Assembly (NCBI RefSeq): GCF_943193175.1
Contig: NZ_CALPDF010000006.1
Location: 1 to 64,000, forward strand
Direction: 5' to 3'
Length of the DNA: 64,000 nt
Origin: Neobacillus muris
Lineage (GTDB): Bacteria; Bacillota; Bacilli; Bacillales; Cytobacillaceae
Position numbers and translations under genes: made by a program
The notes under the pieces: model-generated
Databases searched by the model: none
What the model saw: the letters and a program-made list of their open reading frames with translations, nothing else
Told to the model about the DNA's origin: nothing
Shown here: positions 24,935 through 35,168 of the stretch, one piece after another
How positions within the stretch are numbered: position 1 is the stretch's first letter
Layout of the letters: each line of letters starts with the position of its first letter

Positions 24935-25053
24935 AATGTCAATATGTTGAAGATTTCTATTCTTGAATTTTACAAACTGTCTAATGAAACACTGGGACCA
25001 TTACGAGATAATGAAACTATAAAACTCTTTTTAGTAATGAAGGGGGAGGAAGA

Positions 25054-26520
25054 ATGAGCGTTACGAAAAACGATACAGCCGTTTTGAAAAATTTCATCAA
25101 TGGGGAGTGGGTCTCACCCGTTAGCAGCCTGACCCTGGATGTGCCCAATCCAGCCACAAATGAACTGTTAACCAAAGTGCCGGTCTCTTCAAAGGAAGAT
25201 GTCAATCAAGCAGTGGCTGGTGCAAAGGAAGCCTTTCAAACATGGAAGCGGGTTCCCGTTCCAAAAAGAGCGAGAATTTTCTACAAGTATCATCATTTAT
25301 TAACGGAAAACCACGAGGAATTAGCCAAATTAATTGTGTTAGAGAATGGCAAGGCTTATAACGAGGCATATGGAGAGGTGCAGCGTGGAATTGAATGTGT
25401 CGAGTTTGCTTGCGGCGCTCCGACATTAATGATGGGGGAATCGTTGTCGGGTATCGCGGAAGACATTGATTCAGAAATGTTCCGCTATCCTCTTGGTGTA
25501 ATCGGCGGGATCACCCCATTTAATTTCCCAATGATGGTACCATTATGGATGTTTCCGCTTGCCATCGCCTGTGGGAATACATTTGTCTTGAAGCCATCCG
25601 AGCGCACCCCAATCCTTGCCAATCGATTAGCAGAATTGTTCACTCAGGCCGGGGCCCCAAAGGGTGTCTTAAATGTCGTTCATGGTGCCCATGATGTTGT
25701 TAACGGTTTGCTGGAACATCCGGATATAGCAGCCATTTCGTTTGTTGGGTCGCAGCCTGTCGCAAAGTATGTTTATGAGCGTGCTGCAGCTGCCGGCAAG
25801 CGGGTCCAGGCGCTTTCAGGAGCGAAAAATCATCATATTGTCATGCCGGACGCGAATTTGGCTAAAGCTGTTCAGCATATCATTAGCTCCACTTTCGGCA
25901 GTGCCGGCCAGCGCTGCATGGCATGCAGTGCGGTTGTAGTAGTGGGAGATAATGAGGCGTTTGTGCAAGCACTTAAGAAAAAAGCGGATGAGTTAATCTT
26001 GGGCAGCGGAATGGACGAAGAGGTGTTATTAACACCCGTCATCCGTAAGGAACATCGCGATAAAGTGCTGGGTTACATTGAAAAAGGGGTGGCAGAAGGA
26101 GCTGAATTAATTCGGGATGGACGGGCAGAAATGGAAGAACATCCGCAAGGAAACTTCCTCGGGCCAACCATTTTCGACCATGTGACTCCTGATATGACGA
26201 TTGCCAAAGAAGAAATTTTCGCTCCTGTGTTAAGTCTTCTCCGGGCCAGCGATTTGGATGAAGGCTTGGAATACATCCGAAAGTCCAGATACGGTAATGG
26301 CGCAACAATCTATACAAATAATGCCAAGGCAGTCCGAAAATTCCGGGAAGAAGCAGATGCCGGCATGCTTGGCATTAATGTGGGTGTTCCTGCCACAATG
26401 GCCTTTTTCCCTTTCTCCGGATGGAAGGATTCTTTCTACGGAGACCTTCATGTGAACGGAAAAGATGGGGTTAATTTCTATACCCGCAAAAAAATGATTA
26501 CCTCAAGATTTGATGCATAG
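25054..26520 (+). CDS. mmsA: CoA-acylating (methyl)malonate-semialdehyde dehydrogenase
   Basis: Converts malonate semialdehyde or methylmalonate semialdehyde to acetyl-CoA or propionyl-CoA with NAD and CoA. It shows the ALDH fold with [39 protein letters not shown], and the catalytic Cys in [15 protein letters not shown]. The replacement of the usual general-base Glu by SGAKNHH is the mark of the CoA-dependent MmsA/IolA class. At 488 aa it is full length. The ATG follows GGGGGAGGAAG. In this island it would finish degradation of beta-alanine or beta-aminoisobutyrate from uracil or thymine. No iol genes are nearby, so the inositol role is less likely. Confidence 0.92.
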   Translation: MSVTKNDTAVLKNFINGEWVSPVSSLTLDVPNPATNELLTKVPVSSKEDVNQAVAGAKEAFQTWKRVPVPKRARIFYKYHHLLTENHEELAKLIVLENGKAYNEAYGEVQRGIECVEFACGAPTLMMGESLSGIAEDIDSEMFRYPLGVIGGITPFNFPMMVPLWMFPLAIACGNTFVLKPSERTPILANRLAELFTQAGAPKGVLNVVHGAHDVVNGLLEHPDIAAISFVGSQPVAKYVYERAAAAGKRVQALSGAKNHHIVMPDANLAKAVQHIISSTFGSAGQRCMACSAVVVVGDNEAFVQALKKKADELILGSGMDEEVLLTPVIRKEHRDKVLGYIEKGVAEGAELIRDGRAEMEEHPQGNFLGPTIFDHVTPDMTIAKEEIFAPVLSLLRASDLDEGLEYIRKSRYGNGATIYTNNAKAVRKFREEADAGMLGINVGVPATMAFFPFSGWKDSFYGDLHVNGKDGVNFYTRKKMITSRFDA

Positions 26521-26620
26521 CATTGAGGCGCTGCGCACCAAATCGGTTGAGAACATAAACTATTTTCCAAGTGATTTGGAAGCAGGTGACTTACTAATAA
26601 ACAGATTGGAGGGAGCAGGT

Positions 26621-27976
26621 ATGGTTCAATTAGAGCGTTCTCAGGATTCAATGCTTGAAAAGGATGAAAAATATGTTTGGCATTCGATGAAACCATACAG
26701 CCCAAACTCAACCATTGTCGTTGAAAAGGCGGAAGGTTCCTGGATTACAGACGTGGACGGCAAGCGGTATTTAGATGCGATGGCAGGGCTATGGTGTGTC
26801 AATATTGGATATGGAAGAACGGAGCTTGCGGAAGCCGCTTATGAGCAGTTAAAGGAGATGGCCTATTTTCCTCTTTCACAAGGCCATGTGCCATCGATTA
26901 AATTGGCGGAAAAGCTAAATGAAATGCTCGGGGATGAATATGTGATCTTTTTCTCCAACAGCGGTTCAGAAGCAAACGAAACAGCATTCAAAATTGCCAG
27001 ACAGTACCATCAGCAGCGCGGCGAGCATAATCGTTATAAAATTGTCGCACGCTATCGAGGGTATCATGGGAATTCGATGGGGGCGCTGTCCGCAACCGGC
27101 CAGGCGCAAAGGAAATATAAATATGAACCATTGGCACCTGGGTTTATCCATGTATCACCACCAGACTCCTACCGGGATGATACAAATGTGCCAGACCCAC
27201 AAGAATTATCATCGGTTAAGGAAATAGACAGGACCATGACTTGGGAATTAAGTGAAACGATTGCGGCGATGATCATGGAGCCGATTATCACCGGAGGCGG
27301 AATCTTGATTCCACCTGATGGATATATGAAGGCAGCAAAGGAGATTTGTGAAAAACACGGGGCGCTTTTGATTGTCGATGAGGTCATTTGCGGATTCGGG
27401 CGGACTGGCAAACCATTTGGATTTATGAACTATGGTATCAAACCCGATATGATTACCATGGCAAAGGGGATTACGAGTGCCTATTTGCCGCTGTCGGCAA
27501 CGGCGGTACGAAAAGAAATCTATGAAGCTTTTAAGGGAACCGAGGAATATGATTATTTCCGCCATGTCAATACATTTGGCGGTAACCCGGCAGCCTGTGC
27601 CTTAGCTCTTAAAAATCTTGAAATTATGGAAAAGGAGAATCTATTTGACCGATCCAAGGATATAGGGGGGCAGCTATTAAGTGATTTAAGAAGCTTGCTG
27701 AAAGACCATCCATTTGTAGGGGATGTACGCGGAAAAGGGCTGTTAGTCGGAGTTGAATTGGTTCGTGATAAAACAACAAAAGAACCGATAGATCCAGCAA
27801 TCGTGAACAAGGTAATTGCCGATTGTAAAGAAAAGGGTGTGATTATTGGCAAAAACGGCGCAACCGTTGCAGGCTTTAACAATGTCCTGACCCTGTCACC
27901 GCCGCTAAGTATCCAACAAAAGGATATCCATTTTCTCGTAAAAACTCTTACAGAGGCTCTTAGCAAAGTGAAATAA
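26621..27976 (+). CDS. Class III PLP aminotransferase (probable beta-alanine/omega-amino acid:pyruvate transaminase)
   Basis: Would transfer the amino group of beta-alanine or beta-aminoisobutyrate to pyruvate or 2-oxoglutarate, feeding semialdehyde to the preceding dehydrogenase. Fold-type I motifs: FSNSGSEANETAFKIARQY, YRGYHGNSMGA, LLIVDEVICGFGRTG (the PLP-contacting Asp) and ITMAKGITSAYLPLSA with the Schiff-base Lys, then HVNTFGGNPAACA. At 451 aa it is normal length. The frame is open back to 26510, but the ATG at 26621 follows GGAGGGAGCAGGT, so the longer form is rejected. Substrate identity is inferred from context. Confidence 0.9.
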   Translation: MVQLERSQDSMLEKDEKYVWHSMKPYSPNSTIVVEKAEGSWITDVDGKRYLDAMAGLWCVNIGYGRTELAEAAYEQLKEMAYFPLSQGHVPSIKLAEKLNEMLGDEYVIFFSNSGSEANETAFKIARQYHQQRGEHNRYKIVARYRGYHGNSMGALSATGQAQRKYKYEPLAPGFIHVSPPDSYRDDTNVPDPQELSSVKEIDRTMTWELSETIAAMIMEPIITGGGILIPPDGYMKAAKEICEKHGALLIVDEVICGFGRTGKPFGFMNYGIKPDMITMAKGITSAYLPLSATAVRKEIYEAFKGTEEYDYFRHVNTFGGNPAACALALKNLEIMEKENLFDRSKDIGGQLLSDLRSLLKDHPFVGDVRGKGLLVGVELVRDKTTKEPIDPAIVNKVIADCKEKGVIIGKNGATVAGFNNVLTLSPPLSIQQKDIHFLVKTLTEALSKVK

Positions 27977-27981
27977 AACCT

Positions 27982-28028
27982 AAAAAATCAGTGCCATTGC
28001 CTTATCAAGGTAATGGCACTGATTTTTT
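27982..28028. terminator. Bidirectional terminator between the aminotransferase and MFS genes
   Basis: A long stem (AAAAAATCAGTGCCATTGCC and its complement, one mismatch). It overlaps the minus-strand stop codon at 28027 and has T-runs in both directions. Confidence 0.85.
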
Positions 28029-29271
28029 AACGGCTGATTTGTTTGTTTAATTCAGTGCTTATGGCTCCTATCGCATTCTGATCAGGCTTTGACGTTTTCA
28101 GCTTGATGGTAAGCAGGAGGCCGATAGCCAAACAAATAGATGTAAACAAAAACGCTGATTTGAATCCTCCCCAATCCTCAATGAGCCAGCCGGCAATCGC
28201 TGGGCCTCCTAATTGGCCCAAAGCGAAATAAAACGTGACATAACTGAAAGCAATTGGCCGCTCAGCCGGCTTGACATAATCCATGCTGGAGGCTTGCGTC
28301 AATGTGAATAGTCCCGTTGAGGTACAGCTGATGAGGATGGTGTGAATCGTGAAACCGATCAGAGTCGGGAACAATAAGGGAACGATCATCGAGACCATCA
28401 CAAGCCCCATCGTCGCAATTAGGGAAGTTCTTCTCCCGATATGATCGGAAATTTTCCCCCAGACTGGCCCGCTAAAAATGGATAATATACCGTTAATCGC
28501 CATCAATTGCCCTGCGTACTTTACAGATATGCCGGATTCTAGCATAAAGCTCATAATAAAAATGGCTTGAACAATATAGGTAAGTCCCACTATTCCATAG
28601 ATAAGCCCAACATGGATGACGTTTGGATTTTTATAGACTGCCTTTGGTGCTGATTTGGTTTGGGTTTGCCCCACTTCCCTTTCTATAGGTGGGTTTTTGA
28701 CAAATAGAAAGGTTAATAGAACAGCCGCTAATCCGATAACAGCATAAGTTCCCCAAGCAAACCTCCAGCCTATTTCAGCATTAACGCTGCTTAGATAGGG
28801 AACAAACATTCCGGCAAATAGAATACCTATTCCTGCGCCGCTTGTCGCCAAACCGATGACAAACCCTCTTTTTTGCGGAAACCAAGCAACGAGTAAAGAG
28901 ATCATCGGAGTGTATGTAAAGGAAGTCCCGATTCCCAATAACAGCAAAAATAAAAAAGCGTTTACATAGGAAGACGCAAAACTAAGTCCCACAAACCCAG
29001 CAGCAACAAGGGAAATCCCCAGTAATATCGTCTGTTTGCTGCCCCATTTGGCCGCAAGAATCCCCGCTGCAATCAATGTACTGACGTACCCTAATGACGT
29101 GGTTGTTCCCAATAATCCGGCTTCTTTATATGAAACATGTAAACCGTCCATCATAAAAGGAAGGATGACCCCATATGAAAGTCTGGCAAAAGCCAGTACG
29201 ACAACAGTGGTCAGCATCCCGATCAGACAATAGATCCACAGTTTGGGCTGTGTTTGGCTATTTTTCTCCAT
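28027..29271 (-). CDS. 12-TM MFS transporter (YbfB/YjiJ-like)
   Basis: A plasma-membrane carrier of 414 aa with 12 predicted hydrophobic segments in two six-helix halves. The N-terminal FARLSYGVILPFMMDGL and GLLGTTTSLGYVSTLIAAG resemble the YbfB/YjiJ group. The motif A-like loop is WGSKQTILLG, and a second, WGKISDHIGRRTS, opens the C-terminal half. The ATG follows GAGGAGAG. The gene is convergent with the pyrimidine island and sits alone, so the neighbours do not reveal its substrate. Confidence 0.85.
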   Translation of the reverse strand: MEKNSQTQPKLWIYCLIGMLTTVVVLAFARLSYGVILPFMMDGLHVSYKEAGLLGTTTSLGYVSTLIAAGILAAKWGSKQTILLGISLVAAGFVGLSFASSYVNAFLFLLLLGIGTSFTYTPMISLLVAWFPQKRGFVIGLATSGAGIGILFAGMFVPYLSSVNAEIGWRFAWGTYAVIGLAAVLLTFLFVKNPPIEREVGQTQTKSAPKAVYKNPNVIHVGLIYGIVGLTYIVQAIFIMSFMLESGISVKYAGQLMAINGILSIFSGPVWGKISDHIGRRTSLIATMGLVMVSMIVPLLFPTLIGFTIHTILISCTSTGLFTLTQASSMDYVKPAERPIAFSYVTFYFALGQLGGPAIAGWLIEDWGGFKSAFLFTSICLAIGLLLTIKLKTSKPDQNAIGAISTELNKQISR

Positions 29272-29498
29272 TTGGGTCTCTCCTCAAATAAACTTTTGTA
29301 CTTATTTTATTCCTGAAATTCCTATGTATGTTCATTTACCATACATGCTGGGGCTGATGGGGTCAGAACCCGCCGTAAATAATTTTGAATATAATGTCCT
29401 AAAATATTTTCAATTGGTAATAATAACTTCGTTGTGACGGTGACACACATTTTTTGGACAGGTTGTTTGCTATTTCATCAGAAAAGGAGAAAGAGACA

Positions 29499-30110
29499 AT
29501 GACGAATGTAAATTTAGCTGTTATTTTTTACAGTATGGGCGGTACGAATTACCAGTTGGCACAATGGGCGGCAGAAGGCGGCAAAGAAGCTGGTGCTGAA
29601 GTAAAAATCTTGAAAATTCCCGAATTGGCTCCACAGTCTGTTGTTGAGGGCAATGCTGTTTGGAAAGCCACGACGGAAAAGATCGCCCATATTCCTGAAG
29701 CGAAATCTGAAGACCTGGAATGGGCCGATGCGTATATTTTCAGTGTGCCAACCCGGTTTGGAAATGTTCCATCTCAATTGAAGCAGTTTTTTGACATCCA
29801 AGGCGGGCTATGGGCTCAGGGAAAAATGGTTAATAAGGTAGTCAGCGCGATGTCTTCGGCCCAAAATTCGCATGGCGGTCAGGAAGCAACCATTTTATCC
29901 CTTTATACGTCGATGTATCATTGGGGTGCGATTATTGCCGCGCCTGGTTATACCGACCCGATTACGTTTGCTGCAGGCGGAAACCCATATGGCACCAGTG
30001 TTTCGGTTGATCAAAACGGAAAAATGGTCGAAGATGTTGAAGCTGCCGTCAAATATCAAGCTAAACGGACGGTTACTGTTGCAGAATGGGTTAAAAAAGG
30101 GCAGCAATAG
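29499..30110 (+). CDS. WrbA-type NAD(P)H:quinone oxidoreductase (flavodoxin fold)
   Basis: FMN-dependent two-electron quinone reductase, cytosolic, protecting against redox-cycling quinones. Flavodoxin phosphate loop at the N-terminus: VIFYSMGGTNYQLAQWA. The second FMN loop is SVPTRFGNVPSQLKQFFD, and the third is SSAQNSHGGQEATILSLY followed by HWGAIIAAPGYTDP. The WrbA pattern GGNPYGTS is near the end. At 203 aa the length is correct. The ATG at 29499 has AAGGAGA in front, whereas the longer frame from 29454 lacks one. Monocistronic. Confidence 0.88.
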   Translation: MTNVNLAVIFYSMGGTNYQLAQWAAEGGKEAGAEVKILKIPELAPQSVVEGNAVWKATTEKIAHIPEAKSEDLEWADAYIFSVPTRFGNVPSQLKQFFDIQGGLWAQGKMVNKVVSAMSSAQNSHGGQEATILSLYTSMYHWGAIIAAPGYTDPITFAAGGNPYGTSVSVDQNGKMVEDVEAAVKYQAKRTVTVAEWVKKGQQ

Positions 30111-30117
30111 CTTTAAT

Positions 30118-30198
30118 GAGAGCTAGTCGTCATAGAGCGGCTGGCTCTTATTGGATACATAAGGACAAAATTAGCTGAGAAGCTCCATGTTTTGTCCT
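30118..30198 (+). terminator. Tandem hairpins after the WrbA-like gene
   Basis: AGAGCTAGTCG / CGGCTGGCTCT (30118-30151), then AGGACAAAA / TTTTGTCCT (30162-30198). Neither has a classical T-run, so termination is likely but imperfect. The gap 30111-30625 also carries the proBA promoter, a cre-like box and the T-box leader. Confidence 0.4.
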
Positions 30199-30272
30199 CA
30201 TGAACGGCTCATGGTGATTAGGGCACCGACTAGAGTAAATGTGAATCTGGATAAATTTGGATTTTATTATCA

Positions 30273-30288
30273 TTGTAAGCGATTTCTT
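30273..30288 (+). promoter_or_regulatory. Possible cre (CcpA) box upstream of the proBA promoter
   Basis: TTGTAAGCGATTTCTT matches 15 of 16 positions of the consensus. It lies upstream of the -35 (about -55), where a CcpA site may be neutral or activating. Confidence 0.35.
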
Positions 30289-30300
30289 AAAATTAATCTA

Positions 30301-30329
30301 TTGACTTTTGGGTAATTTCTTTAGATAAT
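30301..30329 (+). promoter_or_regulatory. SigA promoter of proBA
   Basis: TTGACT (30301-30306), 17 bp, GATAAT (30324-30329). Transcription would begin near 30336, ahead of the T-box leader. Confidence 0.65.
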
Positions 30330-30335
30330 CAAATA

Positions 30336-30580
30336 AATTGAAATTGCAAACGGTTAGGGACTAGTAAATTTTTGGAACATGATAGAGAATGAGACCCCTA
30401 GGCTGAAAGGTTTCTCATGGAAAGAAAATTGAACCTGCCCTTTTAGAAACTGCTTATGAAAACATAAGCCGTAGACTCTCGTTACGGGTTCGAGTGGGTG
30501 CAAGGCACCAACAAAGGTGGTACCGCGGAAACGACTCTTCCGTCCTTTATTTTAAAAGGACAGAAGAGCCGTTTTTTATT
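30336..30580 (+). ncRNA. T-box leader (tRNA-Pro responsive) of proBA
   Basis: Senses uncharged tRNA and controls readthrough into proBA. The conserved T-box core, AAAGGTGGTACCGCGG, is at 30513-30528. The terminator that follows pairs AACGACTCTTC and GTCCTTT with their complements and ends in GTTTTTTATTTT (to 30580). The 5' part contains the stem I region GAATGAGACC. A plausible specifier codon is CCT (30434-30436) in GAACCTGCC, which reads proline and agrees with the downstream genes. Specifier placement is by pattern and less certain than the T-box itself. Confidence 0.88.
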
Positions 30581-30625
30581 TTCTCATAAAATGACACCAA
30601 TTTTTAATAGAGGAGTTCTGAAACA

Positions 30626-31738
30626 ATGAAAAAGCAGCTTGTTGTTGTTAAAATTGGAAGCAGTTCACTAACAACTGCTACAGGTACAATTTCTGAAGAA
30701 AAAATGAAGGACCACGTGGAGGCGCTGGCGAACTTAAAACACCAGGGCCATGATGTGATTCTGATCTCCTCTGGTGCAGTCGCTGCTGGATTTGGCGCAC
30801 TCGGATACCCGGTCCGCCCGAACACAACGGCAGGAAAACAGGCAGCCGCAGCGGTCGGACAGGGGCTGTTAATGCAGTACTATAACGAGCTCTTTAAAGA
30901 GCTTCACATGGTTCCGGCGCAAATCTTGTTAACAAGAGAAGATTTTTATAGTCAAACGAGATTTCAAAACTTATATTCTACCATCAATGAGCTGCTGCAT
31001 CGGGGAGTCATACCCATTATAAATGAAAATGATTCCGTATCGATTGAGGAACTGACATTTGGCGACAATGATATGCTTTCCGCCCTTGTCAGCGGGTTTC
31101 TCCATGCCAATGCCCTCATCATTTTAACAGATGTCAATGGACTTTATGACGGCAATCCAAAGGTATCTAAACATGCCAAAAAATATCATTTCATTCCGGA
31201 AGTTTCCGAACAGCTGCTAGGAGTTGCCGACGAGAATGGCTCATCTGTCGGGACAGGGGGCATGCGCTCCAAACTTCTTGCCGCCAAAAAAGCTTTGTCC
31301 CTTGGGGTCAGTGTGTTTGTTGGGCGGGGAACTGGAAAAGAAAAATTAGTGGATATTTTAGCTGGCAAGGGTGATGGGACCTATATCGGCGGTCCGTTCC
31401 AAACACAAATGCAAATGAGAAAGCAATGGATCGCCTATCATTCTCATGTTGGCGGTGTGATTGAAATCGATGATGGTGCAGAAGAAGCCATTGTACAAAA
31501 GGGCAAAAGCTTACTTCCTGTTGGCGTCACCAATGTCTTCGGCGAATTCAACGCTTTAGATGTGGTAGAAGTCCGAAATCAAAAAGGAAAAACTATCGGC
31601 AAAGGACAAATTTATTTTTCATCCAAGGATTTAGAAAAAGTAAAGGGTTTGCCGAGTGAGCAATCCAAAGCTTACTCGTTTAATAAAAAACCAGAAGTGA
31701 TACACCGGGATAACTGGGTTATTCTACGAGAGGAGTGA
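30626..31738 (+). CDS. proB: Glutamate 5-kinase
   Basis: First step of proline synthesis: ATP-dependent phosphorylation of glutamate. The amino-acid kinase domain (about 1-255) includes [38 protein letters not shown] and [14 protein letters not shown]-terminal PUA domain (about 275-355) contains [15 protein letters not shown]. At 370 aa it is the long PUA-containing form. The ATG follows AGAGGAG. It is co-transcribed with proA 6 bp downstream and controlled by the proline T-box, as expected for the anabolic pathway. Confidence 0.95.
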   Translation: MKKQLVVVKIGSSSLTTATGTISEEKMKDHVEALANLKHQGHDVILISSGAVAAGFGALGYPVRPNTTAGKQAAAAVGQGLLMQYYNELFKELHMVPAQILLTREDFYSQTRFQNLYSTINELLHRGVIPIINENDSVSIEELTFGDNDMLSALVSGFLHANALIILTDVNGLYDGNPKVSKHAKKYHFIPEVSEQLLGVADENGSSVGTGGMRSKLLAAKKALSLGVSVFVGRGTGKEKLVDILAGKGDGTYIGGPFQTQMQMRKQWIAYHSHVGGVIEIDDGAEEAIVQKGKSLLPVGVTNVFGEFNALDVVEVRNQKGKTIGKGQIYFSSKDLEKVKGLPSEQSKAYSFNKKPEVIHRDNWVILREE

Positions 31739-31744
31739 GGAGAA

Positions 31745-32986
31745 ATGACTGAACTAATCGAAAAAGCTAAAAAGCTGCAGGCAGCTTCAAAGACATTGTC
31801 ATTGGTTTCAACAAAAGCGAAAAACGAGGCGCTGGCCTTCCTGGCCGATCAGCTTTTACAGAAAAAAGAGTTTCTTTTGCAGGAAAATGCCAAGGATATT
31901 GAAAAAGGAAAGCAACAAGGCTTATCTGCCTCCTTATTAGACCGGCTGCTGCTAACTGACGAGAGAATTGATCAAATAGTGGAAGGCGTTCGTCAATTGA
32001 TTAAACTGCCAGATCCCATCGGGGAAATCATTGAGGAATGGGATCGGCCCAATGGACTTTCCATTCAATCGATTAGAGTTCCACTTGGCGTCATCGGGAT
32101 GGTGTATGAGGCACGACCAAATGTGACAGTGGATGCCGCCAGTTTATGTTTGAAAGCAGGGAACGCCGTATTGCTCAGAGGAAGCACGTCAGCACTAAAC
32201 TCAAATAAAGCGCTTGTTCAGGTCATGCAAAATGCACTGGCTCAAACAGCCATTCCAGCGGACGCTGTTCAACTGCTGGAGGACACAAGCCATGAAACCG
32301 CCTCACAAATGTTCAAGCTGAACAAATACCTTGATGTCCTCATTCCACGCGGCGGCGCCGGCTTAATTCAAAATGTTATTGAAAATGCCACCGTCCCTGT
32401 ATTGGAAACCGGTGTAGGGAATTGCCATATTTTCATTGATCAATCCGCCCAAAAAGATATGGCGATCAATATTGTGCTTAATGCAAAATTACAGCGTCCA
32501 TCTGTATGCAACGCTGCAGAAACCGTTCTCATTCATGAAAACTGGCCATACACGGCCGACTTGATGGAAGCACTCTATGAAAAAGATGTAGAACTTCGCG
32601 GCGATGAACGTTTAACCGCTAGGTTTTCGTTTATAAAGCCAGCTACCCAACAAGACTGGGAGGTAGAATTTCTAGCTCCAATATTAGCGGTCAGATTAGT
32701 AGAAGATGTAAAAGAGGCGGTCAGTCATATTGACCAATATGGGACCAAACACTCCGAGGCCATTATTACAGAGGATACCCAGAATGTAAATTTATTTTTC
32801 CAAGCAGTCGATGCAGCTGTCCTGTATCATAATGCGTCCACCCGATTTACGGATGGGGAACAGTTCGGATATGGAGCTGAAATCGGAATCAGCACCCAAA
32901 AGTTACATGCACGCGGTCCAATGGGATTAAAGGCGATCACCACGACAAAAGCACTTATTAGGGGTACTGGACAAATTCGAGAATAG
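31745..32986 (+). CDS. proA: Gamma-glutamyl phosphate reductase
   Basis: Reduces gamma-glutamyl phosphate to glutamate-5-semialdehyde with NADPH, after ProB. It shows the ALDH-like fold with [44 protein letters not shown] and [10 protein letters not shown]. The catalytic Cys is in [13 protein letters not shown]. The end has [10 protein letters not shown] and [20 protein letters not shown]. At 413 aa the length is right. The start follows GTGAGGAGA. proC is not in this window, so P5C reductase is encoded elsewhere. Confidence 0.96.
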   Translation: MTELIEKAKKLQAASKTLSLVSTKAKNEALAFLADQLLQKKEFLLQENAKDIEKGKQQGLSASLLDRLLLTDERIDQIVEGVRQLIKLPDPIGEIIEEWDRPNGLSIQSIRVPLGVIGMVYEARPNVTVDAASLCLKAGNAVLLRGSTSALNSNKALVQVMQNALAQTAIPADAVQLLEDTSHETASQMFKLNKYLDVLIPRGGAGLIQNVIENATVPVLETGVGNCHIFIDQSAQKDMAINIVLNAKLQRPSVCNAAETVLIHENWPYTADLMEALYEKDVELRGDERLTARFSFIKPATQQDWEVEFLAPILAVRLVEDVKEAVSHIDQYGTKHSEAIITEDTQNVNLFFQAVDAAVLYHNASTRFTDGEQFGYGAEIGISTQKLHARGPMGLKAITTTKALIRGTGQIRE

Positions 32987-32993
32987 GTATGGT

Positions 32994-33031
32994 AAAACCA
33001 AGCAGGGGCATTTCTTCCCTGCTTGGTTTTT
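32994..33031 (+). terminator. Terminator of proBA
   Basis: AAAACCAAGCAGGG / CCCTGCTTGGTTTT stem with TTTTTG behind. Confidence 0.85.
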
Positions 33032-33103
33032 GTCTGTATAGGGGCAAACTTCTGGTATAATGAAAGAAGCAAACATACATTCTTATTTGAAGTGGGTGTT
33101 TTC

Positions 33104-34737
33104 GTGTTAAATGAAATCCATATTTCTGTCAGATCGCTAGTCGAGTATGTTTACAGCTCTGGCAGCATTGATTCCAGATTCCGTCCGCAATCGACAATGG
33201 CGGACGGAACAAGAGTCCATCAAGCCATTCAAAAAACTTACGGAGATAAGGATGAGCGGGAGGTTTACCTATCCATCGATATCCCGTTCGAAGGCTTAGT
33301 CTATAAAATTGATGGGAGATGTGACGGAATATTATATAACAACGGCCAAGTAACGATTGATGAAAAGATACCAGCAGCAAGGAACTCCTGGTTCTGTTTC
33401 CGTTTCCCACCTACCGAGAAGGCCAGCGGAAATATGCCCGAAAACATCGGGTCTGTCCGTTTGAGTATTCACTTGACCTTGCCTGCGCAGCGGATGCTGT
33501 CATTTGCGACTATAATTATATTTTTGACCCAAAGGTGTCACTTAAACGATTGTTTGAGGTAGAGAAAAAGTCCACGGCAATTTTGGTCGATGAGGCGCAT
33601 AATTTGGTTGACCGAGGCCGTGAGATGTTCTCGGCGACTATCGATAAACAGATTTTTCTGCAAGTGAAAAAAGATTTTAAAGGCGTTAACAAACCAATTT
33701 ATGAGGCTGCCAGCCAGTTAAACTCCTGGTTTTTGAGCTTGAAAAAATCGATGGATAAAAACAAGGAAATAGTTCTTGAAGCATTGGATGAGCAGCTTTC
33801 ACTTCAGCTTCATCATTTTGCTGAAGAAGCTGAGAAAGTCCTCGCGGCTGGTTCCGCTCCCCATTTGCTGGACGTTTATTTCACCGTCAGCCAATTTTTA
33901 AAAGTAACGGAGTGGCTGGACGAGCAATCTATTATTTATGCTGAAATCGCAGGAAATAATCTGACCTTGAAACTGTTCTGCATTAACCCGTCCAAACTGT
34001 TAAAACAAATGGCGAAGGGCTACAAGTCAAAGGTATTTTTTTCAGCCACCCTGACCCCGCTGGATTATTATCAAGACTTACTGGGCAGTGGTCATAAGGA
34101 TTATGTGCTGGCAATACCTTCTCCATTCTCTAAGGAACAAGTAGATGTTTTTATTAAGCCGATATCGACACGATATCGAGACCGTGAACGATCACAGGCG
34201 GCGATTGTTTCTATGCTGCAATCATTGGTTTGCAGCCGGCCCGGGAATTATTTGGTGTTTTTTCCATCCTATCAATATATGCTGGCCGTTTACGAAGACT
34301 ATAAGAATGGGGATAAACAGACAAAAACACTAATTCAATCGGCTGGTATGGATGAAGCAGAACGGGAGGCATACCTTGATTCCTTTCAGGCTGGTACTTC
34401 TGAAACGCTGCTTGGTTTCGCCGTATTGGGAGGTGTTTTTTCTGAAGGGGTCGATTTAAAAGGCGATCGATTAAATGGAGTGGCCGTGGTCGGAGTCGGC
34501 CTCCCGCAGATTGGTTTTGAGCGTAATCTGATCAAAGAGTTCTTTGATCGTAATGGGCGGAATGGCTACGATTATTCCTATCTTTTCCCAGGTATGAACA
34601 AGGTTTTGCAGGCTGGAGGGAGGCTGCTGCGATCGGAACAGGATACCGGGACCATCATCCTTTGTGATGACCGTTTCCTGCAAAACAAATACCAATCACT
34701 GCTTCCTGAAGAGTGGAAGAACTATATGTTGATTTAA
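33104..34737 (+). pseudogene. Decayed DinG/XPD-like DNA helicase lacking its ATP-binding motif
   Basis: The first frame (GTG at 33104 to about 33390) gives the start of a UvrD/DinG-associated helicase (IHISVRSLVEYVYSSGSIDS, FEGLVYKIDGRCDGIL, VTIDE). A second frame from about 33394 gives FPTYREGQRKYARKHRVCPF and then VICDYNYIFDP, the DEAH box (VDEAHN), VFFSATLTPLDYY, SEGVDLKGDRLNGV and QAGGRLLRSEQDTGT. Intact relatives have several hundred residues between these parts, including Walker A and most FeS cysteines. Here YREGQRK is joined directly to the sequence before CPF. Internal deletions plus a frame change have therefore removed the motor core. An ORF beginning at 33535 could still make a 400-aa fragment, but it would lack Walker A. 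The remaining helicase motifs are well preserved, so the loss looks recent. Confidence 0.85.
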
Positions 34738-34833
34738 AATAATCTGGACATTTCCTCTTTCTTAGTTTAATTTGCTTCCCTTTTACCAATAATGTGAAAG
34801 GTAGAAATCTTCAATAAAGAGAGGGATATTCAA

Positions 34834-35112
34834 GTGGCCAATATCGAAGTAGGAGAAGTCTTTACCATCAGTGATGATAATAACGAGGAACTGGAAGTAG
34901 AAGTTTTAGGTGTCATGACCATTGACGATACGGATTATGTGGCAGTTGGATTTGTGGAAGATATTAGACAGGAAAATGACGAAGACATTGATATTTTTTT
35001 CTTGAAAGTCGATGATGACGGCGATTTTTCCGCCATTGAAAGTGATGAGGAATTCGACAAGGTTTCAGCAGCGTTTGACGAAATGATGGACGAAGAAATG
35101 GAAGACGAGTAA
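34834..35112 (+). CDS. DUF1292 family small acidic protein
   Basis: A GTG start after GAGAGGG encodes a 92-aa very acidic protein (VGEVFTISDDNNEELEVEVL, then DDTDYVAVGF and a Glu/Asp-rich tail). The pattern matches the DUF1292 family of Firmicutes (as in YrzB-type proteins), whose function is not established. It is soluble with predicted beta-strands at the front. The gene is monocistronic with a terminator immediately at its stop codon. Confidence 0.75.
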   Translation: MANIEVGEVFTISDDNNEELEVEVLGVMTIDDTDYVAVGFVEDIRQENDEDIDIFFLKVDDDGDFSAIESDEEFDKVSAAFDEMMDEEMEDE

Positions 35113-35137
35113 GAGAGGGAGAGCCCCTCTCTTTTCT
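35111..35137 (+). terminator. Terminator of the DUF1292 gene
   Basis: AAGAGAGGG / CCCTCTCTT stem with TTTCTT. The left arm starts in the stop codon. Confidence 0.7.
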
Positions 35138-35168
35138 TAATGGCCAAAAAGGCGGGAACATTGGAAAA

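Noticed and set aside
26510..26620. N-terminal extension of the aminotransferase
   Set aside because: It overlaps the previous gene's end and lacks a ribosome site; the ATG at 26621 is well supported.
33535..34737. Independent 400-aa helicase gene
   Set aside because: It is the remaining 3' part of a DinG-like gene, without Walker A; the upstream frame continues to about 33394 with conserved sequence and no start.
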